From: Lachnospiraceae bacterium
Lineage (GTDB): Bacteria; Bacillota; Clostridia; Lachnospirales; Lachnospiraceae
Assembly: GCA_015057865.1 (NCBI GenBank)
Contig: SVDH01000017.1
Span: 1-42,192 of the forward strand
DNA length: 42,192 bases
Reading direction: 5' to 3'
Numbering within the stretch: position 1 is the first letter of the stretch; every line of letters begins with the position of its first letter. Both the position numbers and the translations under genes were made by a program. Positions 1 through 6,273 of the stretch are shown one piece after another. The notes under the pieces are model-generated. The model did no database searches and was not told the origin of the DNA. It was given only the letters and a program-made list of their open reading frames with translations.

Positions 1-701
1 TCTTTTTCCAATGCAAAGACGTCCTGATACCGGTTTTCCGGATCCAGTTCCACACATTTTCTGATCAGGCGATTCCATTTCCCTTCTTTGATCGCCTGTC
101 TGGAAAGCCCCCCTGTCAACAGGTAATTGAAAATCATACCAAACGCGTAAATGTCCGTCCGCTGATCCGATTCGCAAAATCCATACTGCTCCGGTGCCGC
201 ATACCCGACTGTTCCCAAAAGTCTCGTATCCCGCTCTGCTGTGCCGTCATACAGTCTGGCACTGTTGCAATCGACCAGATACAGATCATTTACAGATGAG
301 ATCACTAAGTTTTCCGGCTTCAGATCTCTGTGAACGATCGGCGGCATTGCCGTATGGAAATATTTTAACAGTGCGATCAGCTGTCGCATCCATTTGATGA
401 CTGACTCTTCCGTGATCTGAGCGGAAAACTGGCGAATCATTTTCTCAAGTGTTACACCATCTACATTTTCCTCGATCAGAATCAATTTGTCCTGATCTTC
501 GACCAGCAATCTGATCCTTGGGATTCCCGGAACAGGGTGCAGAAAAATCCAGGCATAAACCGTTTTGTCATACACTGTCCGCGTCTTTTTGACAAAGTAC
601 CGCCCGTCCCGTTTATCTTTTACCAAACGCATCTGACCGTCCTCTCCGTACGGTCCGACATCTTCATAATAGGATAGTTCCAATTCATCCTGTATCGTCA
701 T
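1..701 (-). CDS. Serine/threonine protein kinase (C-terminal part beyond window)
   Basis: The gene starts at ATG 701 and stays open to the window edge, so only the first 233 residues are visible. They cover a Hanks-type kinase domain: a glycine-containing N-lobe loop followed by VKK, the catalytic loop HRDLKPENL, then VDCNSARLY in place of the DFG segment (D144, C145, N146), and GTVGYAAPEQYG in the activation/APE region. The metal-binding Asp is kept, but Phe and Gly of DFG are replaced. From memory, DFN-type variants are common in clostridial kinases of this sort, so activity is not excluded. No membrane segment is visible in the part seen. It is divergent from a small XRE-like regulator at 788, which suggests a paired kinase and DNA-binding protein. 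The family call is firm; the substrate is unknown. Confidence 0.9.
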   Translation of the reverse strand, partial: MTIQDELELSYYEDVGPYGEDGQMRLVKDKRDGRYFVKKTRTVYDKTVYAWIFLHPVPGIPRIRLLVEDQDKLILIEENVDGVTLEKMIRQFSAQITEESVIKWMRQLIALLKYFHTAMPPIVHRDLKPENLVISSVNDLYLVDCNSARLYDGTAERDTRLLGTVGYAAPEQYGFCESDQRTDIYAFGMIFNYLLTGGLSRQAIKEGKWNRLIRKCVELDPENRYQDVFALEK

Positions 702-787
702 TTGTCACCTGCTCTACTATTGTGCTATGATATCAATACCTTACTACTATAACATTTCAGAAAGTATATCGCCATAAGGAAACGCAT

Positions 788-1240
788 ATGGGAATTCATG
801 AAAAAAGCACAACGGAACTTGATCAGATCTTAAACCAGACCGGCACATCTGATCTGGACGCCTATCTGTCTGAGAATACATTAAAAAAACACGAGACAGC
901 CGCCGAATATATTTCCGCATATCTGAATGAAACCGGTCAGAAAAAGAAAGATGTCATCGCCCGCGCATGCCTTTCCGAGCAATACGGATACCAGCTTTTA
1001 AACGGTTCCAAAACAACAAAAGACCGGGATAAAATCCTCGGTCTTTGTATTGCCGCCGGTCTTTCGATCAAACAGACTGAACGTGTGTTAAAAATGTCCG
1101 GCTTCTCCCCTCTCTACAGCAAGGTCGATCGCGATGCTGTGATCCTGATCTGCATGAACAAGGGACTCCGAAGCGTCATTAAGGTCAATGAAGAGCTTGA
1201 TAAGCGGAGGATGCCGATGTTGAATTTGAAAACTACTTAA
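788..1240 (+). CDS. Small XRE-like helix-turn-helix protein (copy 1)
   Basis: A protein of 150 residues. The middle part (KKKDVIARACLSEQYGYQLL, then NGSKTTKDRDKILGLCIAAG) resembles the helix-turn-helix of XRE/lambda-repressor proteins. The C-terminal part has the motif SPLYSKVDRDAVI and then SVIKVNEEL. It is a clear paralogue of the protein at 2452-2931: both share L-QIL-QTG near the start, the GY-LLNG-K-T-DRDKI core, PLY----RDAV and an LNL tail. The ribosome site is TAAGGA about 7 nt upstream of the ATG. It is divergent from the Ser/Thr kinase with 86 bp between them, so shared regulation, or the protein being a kinase target, is plausible but not shown. Function is inferred from the fold only. 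Confidence 0.75.
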   Translation: MGIHEKSTTELDQILNQTGTSDLDAYLSENTLKKHETAAEYISAYLNETGQKKKDVIARACLSEQYGYQLLNGSKTTKDRDKILGLCIAAGLSIKQTERVLKMSGFSPLYSKVDRDAVILICMNKGLRSVIKVNEELDKRRMPMLNLKTT

Positions 1241-1280
1241 TTGGTTATATGTCAACAAATCGTTCTTCATAATTCATCTT

Positions 1281-1964
1281 TTATTCTATCAATTCTAGAT
1301 ATTCCGCATTTATTTCTGGAACACTGTTTTCTGCTGAAAGAACTGTACTATAGGTTCGAATCCCCTGATACTCTCCCCATATCTGTACAATATCTTCCTC
1401 TAAATATCTATTGTTTTGATCTAACGGGGCATTAATCCAGACAAGATCTTCCCAGAATCCATATTCATCTTCTGTAATATTCATAAGATATATCGCTTCA
1501 CTACCAGATTCTTGTACCTGCATAATTTCACCTGTCACTGTGATTTTGCTTCCAGCATAATCATCCGGTGTTCGAGCCAAATCTTTATAACCTATTTCTT
1601 CGCACTCGCTTTTGTAGTCTTCCTCTGTTAGTTCTGGTTCTACTTCTTCTACAATTGTTTCTTCTGGTTCTACTGTCTCTTCCATAGTTGTTGTATCTTC
1701 TTCAATCTGGGTTCCCTCTGTTTCTGTTGGCTCGCCTACAGTTTCTGTCGATACCGTCGTTTCTGATTTCGTATCATCACTACCACCAACCGCTCCTGCA
1801 ATAATAAGCAAAACGATAATTATGATTATCACTAGCAAAGCAATCAAACCTTTTCTACTTTGCTTTTTCTTACAATTTGGACAGATCTTCGCAGCTTTTG
1901 GAATCTCTGTCTGACAATGCTTGCATAGTTTCATGCCTGGAGTTTCAGCTTTATTCTTTGCCAT
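1281..1964 (-). CDS. Zinc-ribbon membrane protein with C-terminal OB-like domain
   Basis: 227 residues, start ATG 1964 with GAGGATGA about 8 nt upstream. The N-terminus carries a four-cysteine zinc ribbon (CKHC at 14-17, CPNC at 28-31). A single hydrophobic helix follows at about 40-62, then an acidic Thr/Glu-rich linker to about residue 115. The C-terminal region (KITVTGEIMQV, then an IWGEYQG strand) looks like the OB-fold tRNA_anti-like domain found in many Firmicute membrane proteins. The ribbon would be cytoplasmic and the OB domain outside the membrane. Its stop is convergent with the regulator ending at 1240, with 40 bp between and no clear terminator. Function unknown; the domain layout is visible, the OB assignment is from memory of the family. 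Confidence 0.7.
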   Translation of the reverse strand: MAKNKAETPGMKLCKHCQTEIPKAAKICPNCKKKQSRKGLIALLVIIIIIVLLIIAGAVGGSDDTKSETTVSTETVGEPTETEGTQIEEDTTTMEETVEPEETIVEEVEPELTEEDYKSECEEIGYKDLARTPDDYAGSKITVTGEIMQVQESGSEAIYLMNITEDEYGFWEDLVWINAPLDQNNRYLEEDIVQIWGEYQGIRTYSTVLSAENSVPEINAEYLELIE

Positions 1965-1993
1965 TTTCTCATCCTCTTTTCTCTCAAATAATC

Positions 1994-2017
1994 ACATGAT
2001 TCTTTGTCAAATCATGT
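1994..2017. repeat. Perfect inverted repeat upstream of the zinc-ribbon gene
   Basis: The arms ACATGATT (1994-2001) and AATCATGT (2010-2017) are exact reverse complements with an 8-bp spacer. The dyad lies 30-53 bp upstream of the zinc-ribbon start codon and could be an operator or an mRNA leader hairpin. No promoter could be placed confidently next to it. Confidence 0.45.
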
Positions 2018-2130
2018 CTAGTTACATATTTGATTATAAAAAGAATTCGAATCAAAAATTGTCCCTGCCAGGTACAGCTTTTGATGACAAGTTTTTTGTA
2101 TCTATTTCACCGTCATTATTTCAGATGCTA

Positions 2131-2159
2131 TTGTAACCCATTTTTTCACTTGCTATATT
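2131..2159 (+). promoter_or_regulatory. Promoter of toxin mRNA (RNA I)
   Basis: TTGTAA (2131-2136), a 17-bp spacer and TATATT (2154-2159) fit a sigma-A promoter. Predicted transcription start is about 2166, 41 nt before the toxin start codon. Confidence 0.65.
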
Positions 2160-2197
2160 TCGCTTGTTGCCTCTCCCATACGGGCACGGAAGGGAGG

Positions 2198-2231
2198 TGT
2201 AAGCATATGGACAGTTTTACCGGATTCGTCG
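2198..2231 (+). repeat. Direct repeat, copy A (toxin start region)
   Basis: TGTAAGCATAT (2198-2208) and TTTACCGG-ATTCGTCG (2216-2231) recur in the same order at 2372-2404 with single-base indels (extra C at 2379 and at 2395). Copy A spans the toxin start codon. Confidence 0.8.
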
Positions 2232-2293
2232 TTGCTGTCGCGGCAGGTATCGTTGCCTACTGTATCTGCAAATGGTTGGACAGCAATGCGTAA
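2207..2293 (+). CDS. Fst-like type I toxin peptide (28 aa, membrane)
   Basis: ATG 2207 is preceded by a strong GGGAGG (2192-2197) and the ORF ends at TAA 2291-2293. The peptide starts MDSFTGF, has one hydrophobic helix (VVAVAAGIVAYCI) and ends CKWLDSNA. A short N-terminus, one transmembrane helix and a polar tail after a W-L pair resemble Fst/Ldr-type toxins, whose known members depolarise or disturb the membrane when overproduced. It lacks the proline seen in enterococcal Fst, so it would be a divergent member. Small 'CKWLD' peptides of unknown function are, as I recall, common in gut Firmicutes. An in-frame longer reading from 2030 has no ribosome site and is not preferred. The assignment rests mainly on locus architecture. 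Confidence 0.65.
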   Translation: MDSFTGFVVAVAAGIVAYCICKWLDSNA

Positions 2294-2343
2294 TGGCAAC
2301 CAGCCTGCGGCCTAAGCCACCGCGCAAAAAACGGCATAAAAAA

Positions 2344-2367
2344 CCCCAGAGGTGGCAGCCTCTGGGG
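2344..2367. terminator. Bidirectional terminator shared by RNA I and RNA II
   Basis: CCCCAGAGG (2344-2352) pairs with CCTCTGGGG (2359-2367) around a 6-nt loop. It is followed by TTTTT on the plus strand (2368-2372) and by six U on the minus strand (2338-2343). Confidence 0.9.
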
Positions 2368-2371
2368 TTTT

Positions 2372-2404
2372 TGTAAGCCATATTAGCTTTACCGGCATTC
2401 GTCG
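2372..2404 (+). repeat. Direct repeat, copy B (inside antisense RNA)
   Basis: TGTAAGCCATAT (2372-2383) and TTTACCGGCATTCGTCG (2388-2404) match copy A at 2198-2231. The copy lies beyond the terminator and inside the predicted antisense transcript. Confidence 0.8.
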
Positions 2405-2413
2405 CCTGAAGTG

Positions 2414-2442
2414 AAGATAACACATCTATCAGTAATTGTCAA
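2414..2442 (-). promoter_or_regulatory. Promoter of antisense RNA II
   Basis: Read on the minus strand: a perfect TTGACA (2442-2437), a 17-bp spacer and TATCTT (2419-2414). The next gene upstream on this strand ends at 2452, so the promoter sits just beyond its stop codon. Confidence 0.8.
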
Positions 2443-2451
2443 AGCGCTGTT

Positions 2452-2931
2452 TCACTCACTCTTCCCTTCCCTGCTCTCATGCAAATTCAGCAAGCGGAAT
2501 CCGCGGCTTCCAAGGAGTTCATTCATTTCGATCACGCTACAGATTCCGCATTGCAGACCCACTGTAAGCACGGCGTCTCTTGCCGACCGGCAATACAACG
2601 GTCCAAGCCGTGCCATGATCAGCGCACGGTTGGTTTCGTCTACTGTCATACCTGCGCCGATGCAAAGGCCGATGATCTTGTCCCTGTCAGTGGTCTTCTT
2701 GGTCCCATTCAGGAGTTTGTACCCCAGGTTTTCAGACACTCCGGACCTGCTGATCACAGCCTTTTTCCGCAGCCCTTTATGAAAGATGATTTCTGTCATA
2801 TAATCTGACACAGACAGCTTCCTTTCTGAATCCGTATACTTTTGAATATACTGATCCAATGAATCCAGACCGGTCTGCCTCAAGATCTGATTTAATTGTG
2901 CATCAGAAATGTTCTTTTTCTCTAACATCAT
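2452..2931 (-). CDS. Small XRE-like helix-turn-helix protein (copy 2)
   Basis: 159 residues, start ATG 2931 (two ATGs in tandem) with AGGAAAG about 9 nt upstream; a TATAAT box lies at 2971-2966. It is a paralogue of the protein at 788-1240. It shares LNQILRQTG, the core KKAVISRSG, SENLGYKLLNG, TTDRDKIIGLCIGAG, then GPLY----RDAV, SVIEMNEL and an LNL end. The C-terminal tail (ESREGKSE) is longer and charged. Unlike copy 1 it has no kinase next to it. The antisense RNA promoter of the par-like locus lies 10 bp past its stop, so read-through from this gene could add antisense transcript. Probable DNA-binding regulator; target unknown. Confidence 0.72.
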   Translation of the reverse strand: MMLEKKNISDAQLNQILRQTGLDSLDQYIQKYTDSERKLSVSDYMTEIIFHKGLRKKAVISRSGVSENLGYKLLNGTKKTTDRDKIIGLCIGAGMTVDETNRALIMARLGPLYCRSARDAVLTVGLQCGICSVIEMNELLGSRGFRLLNLHESREGKSE

Positions 2932-3041
2932 GGCTGCGCTTTCCTATATCATCAATCCTGAAACCATTATAAAAAATGAATCTCGGAAAAATTGAACCTG
3001 ACAGGTGCAATTTTCATCGAGAATATGGTAAAAATATATGT

Positions 3042-3806
3042 ATGAAAAATGATACGGACAGAAAAAAAGAAAAAGATCGCAAAAAGAGATTTGAAGAACT
3101 TGCTTCCCAAAGCGAAGCGAACTACGCTTACTACTTTACAGACTTTCTCTCCCCATCAAGTGCTGCTTTGGCATATGATGTCGTGCCGGAACGGATGGTC
3201 TCTTCATGGGGCGGCGCCGAAGGCTGCGAACGCGTGATCCTGCGCTTTGGAAACCCTGATGACTTTGGATATGACGAACCTTTTCCGATCAAGTGCATTC
3301 AGATCGAACCGCTGCAGGCAAAATTCTCCGACGCTTTGACGCATCGGGATTTTCTTGGTGCTTTGATGAATCTTGGCATAGAGAGGGATACCCTTGGAGA
3401 TGTGATCGTCAGAGATAATCGGGCATGGGTCTTTGCGCTTCCGCACATTGCGGAACTGATCCTGCACGAGCTTTATCAGGTCAAACACACGAACATTTCC
3501 TGCAAGGTTGTCGAAACGCTTCCGTCGGAAGCAGCATTCCGGCTCGAGGAAACAGAAACCATCGTACCCTCTCTGCGGATTGACGCCGTTCTGGCGAAGC
3601 TGTGTCACCTGTCTCGAGGCAAAGCCAAGGATCTTGTTTCATCAGGGAATGTACTGATCAACGGCCGGCTCTGTTCTAATGACTCTTATACACCAAAGGA
3701 AGATGATGTCATTGTCGTACGAGGTTATGGAAAGTATATTTTCCGTGGAGAAGTCCGTCAGACAGGAAAAGGAAATCTTGTTGTGCGTGTGGATCGATAT
3801 GTATAA
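3042..3806 (+). CDS. ylmH: YlmH family S4-domain RNA-binding protein
   Basis: About 254 residues from ATG 3042. An in-frame ATG at 2976 would add 22 residues with no ribosome site and no family support. The N-terminal and middle part contains the YlmH signatures HRDFLGALMNLGIERDTLGD and the following VRDNRAWVFALPHIAELI. The C-terminal S4 domain (about 185-250) shows RIDAVLAKLCHLSRGKAKDL and a VLINGRL loop. YlmH in Bacillus subtilis binds ribosomes, sits in the division-associated yl- gene group and acts in ribosome-associated quality control. Here it stands alone between a divergent regulator and a convergent transporter. The ribosome site before 3042 is weak. Family call is secure. Confidence 0.9.
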   Translation: MKNDTDRKKEKDRKKRFEELASQSEANYAYYFTDFLSPSSAALAYDVVPERMVSSWGGAEGCERVILRFGNPDDFGYDEPFPIKCIQIEPLQAKFSDALTHRDFLGALMNLGIERDTLGDVIVRDNRAWVFALPHIAELILHELYQVKHTNISCKVVETLPSEAAFRLEETETIVPSLRIDAVLAKLCHLSRGKAKDLVSSGNVLINGRLCSNDSYTPKEDDVIVVRGYGKYIFRGEVRQTGKGNLVVRVDRYV

Positions 3807-3807
3807 A

Positions 3808-3845
3808 AAACACCACATATCCCCGTTTGGAGATATGTGGTGTTT
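3808..3845. terminator. Bidirectional terminator between ylmH and the acetate-family transporter
   Basis: AAACACCACATATC (3808-3821) pairs with GATATGTGGTGTTT (3832-3845). T-rich runs follow on the plus strand (TTTCTCTTTTC) and on the minus strand (TTTTTTATA). Confidence 0.9.
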
Positions 3846-3878
3846 CTCTTTTCAATATTGTTGTCAGAAAAACCTGAC

Positions 3879-4442
3879 TTATACCGGCATGATCGGGCGG
3901 TTGAACTCGCCGTCTACGATACCTGCTACTGCAGTATAGATCGCGATCGCACCGCAGATGATACCTTCTACACCGGCGATACGGCCAACAACTGCGCTGC
4001 CTGTAAAGTTCTCGATTGCCAGAAGGAGGAACAACAGTGCCAGTGTTCCAAATACCAACTGTGTTGCGTGGTTTGCTTTCAGTGTTCCGATGAACATGAA
4101 GAATGTAAAGATGCACCACAGGACCATGTAGAATCCAAGACCTTTTCCGTCCGGACCCTCTGCGCCAAGGAATGACGGATTTACCAGGATGATAACAAGT
4201 GACCACCAGAACAGACCATATGATGTGAATGCTGTTGCGCCAAATGTGTTGCCTGCCTTAAACTCCATTAATCCTGCGATAAACTGTGCCAGTCCACCCA
4301 TGGCCAGTCCCATTGCCAGAATGATAATAGACATCTCGATGATACCTGCATTGTGCAGATTCAAAAGGACGGTTGTCATTCCGAATCCAAGCAGTCCCAG
4401 CGGGCCTGCATTTGCTTCTTTGTGCTGTACAATTCCAGACAT
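3879..4442 (-). CDS. satP: Acetate/succinate transporter, GPR1/FUN34/YaaH (SatP) family
   Basis: 187 residues, start ATG 4442 with GGGGAG upstream. The family signature appears near the N-terminus as NAGPLGLLGFGMTTVLLNLH (usual form NPAPLGL). About six hydrophobic segments follow, with FKAGNTFGATAFTSYGLFWW in the second and third. SatP-type proteins move acetate, succinate or other short carboxylates across the cytoplasmic membrane; in a fermenter, acetate uptake or export is the likely role. It has its own promoter (4517-4546), so it is probably separate from the folate operon upstream. Substrate is inferred from the family. Confidence 0.88.
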   Translation of the reverse strand: MSGIVQHKEANAGPLGLLGFGMTTVLLNLHNAGIIEMSIIILAMGLAMGGLAQFIAGLMEFKAGNTFGATAFTSYGLFWWSLVIILVNPSFLGAEGPDGKGLGFYMVLWCIFTFFMFIGTLKANHATQLVFGTLALLFLLLAIENFTGSAVVGRIAGVEGIICGAIAIYTAVAGIVDGEFNRPIMPV

Positions 4443-4516
4443 AACTTTTCTCCCCTATATGATTTCCCTATTTTTTGAAAGCCCTTCTACAAAAAAGGCA
4501 TCTGTTTTGCGTTCCC

Positions 4517-4546
4517 ATTATAAGCAGAACATCTCATCAATTGCAA
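4517..4546 (-). promoter_or_regulatory. Promoter of the acetate-family transporter
   Basis: On the minus strand: TTGCAA (4546-4541), an 18-bp spacer and a perfect TATAAT (4522-4517), in the gap between the folB-folK stop and the transporter start. Confidence 0.7.
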
Positions 4547-4561
4547 GAGCTTACTGTCGAG

Positions 4562-5413
4562 TTACCGGTTTACAAACGTTTTTCCGCTCAACTCCGCATA
4601 AAGATCCGACACCGTTTTGTTGTAAACAGGATGTACTTTACCCGGACAAAGCTCCATCAATGGTTCCAGAACGAACAACCGGTTTTTCATATCGATATGT
4701 GGGATGATCAGATCTGCTTCATTCATGATCAGGTCATCATAGAACAGAATATCCAGATCCAGTGTCCGTGCGCCCCAGCGCTCCTTCCGTTCCCGTCCGG
4801 CCGCTGCCTCAATCTCATGCAGTCTCTCCAAAAGCTCCTGCGGGCTTAAGATCGTCTCAAACCGGATCGCACCGTTTAAAAAATCAGGCTGATCCGTCTT
4901 TCCATAGGCTTTTGTCTCCCGCAGGTTCGAAAGTGTCACACAACGGATCACACCTTCATGATTGGATAAGGTTGTCTTGAAAAGTGCGTTAACAGCATCA
5001 CGGATCGTTGCTTCTTTGTCTCCCAGATTTGCCCCGACAGACAGGAACACTTCATGCCATTCTCTCTCAATCCGGACAGAAACTGTTTCGATCGGCAGTC
5101 CGATCGGTGCCCACGGTTTTTTGATCTCAACCATGACACATTTGATCAGTGGCTGCTGCAGCAACAATTCACGGGCGAGATTCTCCGCCGCTGCCTCGAT
5201 CAGCTGGAATGTGTGCTCTTCCAGATAGTTCGTAATAAAATGGCAGACCTCTCCGTAATGAACGGAATCCTGCATGTTATCTGTCTGTCCGGCGTAGTGC
5301 AGATCAAGGAATAATTCCGCACTGATCAGAAACTTCTGTCCAAGCCGCGTCTCTTCCTGAAATACCCCATGATTTGCAAAGATCTCCAGATTCTGTATTG
5401 TGATTCGATCCAT
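4562..5413 (-). CDS. folK: Fused dihydroneopterin aldolase / hydroxymethyldihydropterin pyrophosphokinase (FolB-FolK)
   Basis: 283 residues, start ATG 5413 with GGAG inside the end of folP. Residues 1-118 are FolB (MDRITIQNLEIFANHGVFQEE, VHYGEV, IEAAAENLARELL). Residues about 120-283 are FolK (VFLSVGANLGDKEATI, PDFLNGAI, GARTLDLDILFYDD, IPHIDMKNRLFVLEPL). The fusion carries out two consecutive steps: dihydroneopterin to 6-hydroxymethyldihydropterin, then its pyrophosphorylation. The product is the substrate of the next enzyme, FolP, whose gene ends only 5 bp upstream. Both halves look complete. Last gene of the folate operon; no strong terminator seen after it before the next promoter. Confidence 0.95.
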   Translation of the reverse strand: MDRITIQNLEIFANHGVFQEETRLGQKFLISAELFLDLHYAGQTDNMQDSVHYGEVCHFITNYLEEHTFQLIEAAAENLARELLLQQPLIKCVMVEIKKPWAPIGLPIETVSVRIEREWHEVFLSVGANLGDKEATIRDAVNALFKTTLSNHEGVIRCVTLSNLRETKAYGKTDQPDFLNGAIRFETILSPQELLERLHEIEAAAGRERKERWGARTLDLDILFYDDLIMNEADLIIPHIDMKNRLFVLEPLMELCPGKVHPVYNKTVSDLYAELSGKTFVNR

Positions 5414-5418
5414 CTGTC

Positions 5419-6234
5419 TTACTCCATTTCGCTCCGCTTAATTGCCTGTACCATCCGCACTGCATCCATATTTGCTTTCACATCGTGCACCCTGACAAAT
5501 GCACATCCGGCCATCACTCCCAGGGCTGTCGTCGCCACCGTTCCGGCTACGCTGTCCGTGGCATTTGTATCCAACGTCAGCCGGATCACCGACTTTCTGG
5601 AAGTTCCGAGCAATACAGGATACCCCATTTCGCAGAATGTATCCAAAGCGTTTAGCACTTCCAGATTCTGCTCATAGGTCTTTCCGAACCCGATTCCCGG
5701 GTCGATCATGATCTTTTCTTTCAAAATCCCTGCTTCAAGAGCAATGTCTACCGACTCCTGCAGCTCTGTCTTGATCTCCGGGATCAGTGCCTGATATTCT
5801 TTTCTGTCCCGATTGTGCATCAGACAACAGGCAACATGGTTTTCAGCGACCGTCTTTGCCAGCTTCGCGTCATATTTGAGGCCCCAGATATCATTGATCA
5901 TATCAGCGCCTGCTTTGATGCCGGCCAGAGCAACTTCATTTTTATAAGTGTCTAACGAGACCGGCACATCAAAATTTGCCTTTACGGCTTCGATCATCGG
6001 CAGAACACGTTCGATTTCTTCCTGCTCAGAGATCTGCTTATGGCCCGGCCTTGTTGATTCCCCGCCGATATCAATAATGGAAGCACCTTCTCTTATCATC
6101 TCACTGACATGATACAGCGCCTTATCTACGGTATTAAACTTACCGCCGTCAGAAAAGGAATCCGGGGTTGCATTCAGGATTCCCATGATATACGTATTGT
6201 TCTTTGTATCAAAATTCCGATTTCCGATCCGCAT
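5419..6234 (-). CDS. folP: Dihydropteroate synthase
   Basis: 271 residues, ATG 6234 preceded by GGGAGGAG. Signatures in order: MGILNATPDSFSDGGK (pterin binding), IDIGGESTRPGH, VPVSLDTYKNEVA, GADMINDIWG, DPGIGFGK, LGTSRKSVIR. The enzyme joins 6-hydroxymethyldihydropterin pyrophosphate to p-aminobenzoate to form dihydropteroate, and is the sulfonamide target. Length is typical. It lies 39 bp after the HD-domain gene and 5 bp before folB-folK, so co-expression is very likely. Confidence 0.96.
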   Translation of the reverse strand: MRIGNRNFDTKNNTYIMGILNATPDSFSDGGKFNTVDKALYHVSEMIREGASIIDIGGESTRPGHKQISEQEEIERVLPMIEAVKANFDVPVSLDTYKNEVALAGIKAGADMINDIWGLKYDAKLAKTVAENHVACCLMHNRDRKEYQALIPEIKTELQESVDIALEAGILKEKIMIDPGIGFGKTYEQNLEVLNALDTFCEMGYPVLLGTSRKSVIRLTLDTNATDSVAGTVATTALGVMAGCAFVRVHDVKANMDAVRMVQAIKRSEME

Positions 6235-6273
6235 ATGATCTCCTCCCTCAAAACTCTTCGAAAAGTCAAATGT

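Larger units (their letters stand above)
2166..2372 (+). ncRNA. RNA I: toxin mRNA of a par-like type I toxin-antitoxin locus
   Basis: Predicted transcript of about 207 nt, from the promoter at 2131-2159 to the terminator at 2344-2372. It carries the 28-codon toxin ORF at 2207-2293. The stretch 2198-2231, covering the start codon and first codons, is repeated in direct orientation at 2372-2404 beyond the terminator, inside the antisense RNA. CTCCC at 2173-2177 can pair with GGGAG at 2192-2196 and hide the ribosome site. GTTGCC at the predicted 5' end (2166-2171) is complementary to GGCAAC just after the stop codon (2295-2300). The size and layout match what is known of RNA I in the enterococcal pAD1 par system. 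Ends are predicted, not measured. Confidence 0.6.
2338..2407 (-). ncRNA. RNA II: antisense antitoxin RNA
   Basis: A near-consensus promoter on the minus strand (2414-2442) predicts a start at about 2407. Transcription runs toward the toxin gene and stops at the shared terminator, giving about 65-70 nt. Its first half is the complement of repeat copy B, so it can pair in trans with copy A on the toxin mRNA: CGACGAAU pairs with AUUCGUCG, CCGGUAAA pairs with UUUACCGG, and the AUAU/GCUUACA stretch lies over the start codon. The terminator loops are complementary as well. Known par RNA II is about 65 nt and blocks Fst translation in the same way. Existence of the transcript is predicted. Confidence 0.6.

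Noticed and set aside
2217-2423. Minus-strand ORF of 68 codons across the antisense RNA
   Set aside because: Its GTG start lies upstream of the predicted RNA II start, it has no ribosome site, and it runs through the terminator stem; it is a by-product of the repeat and toxin sequence.
4189-4707. Plus-strand ORF of 172 codons
   Set aside because: Crosses the transporter gene and the folB-folK end in antisense; no ribosome site or recognisable domain.
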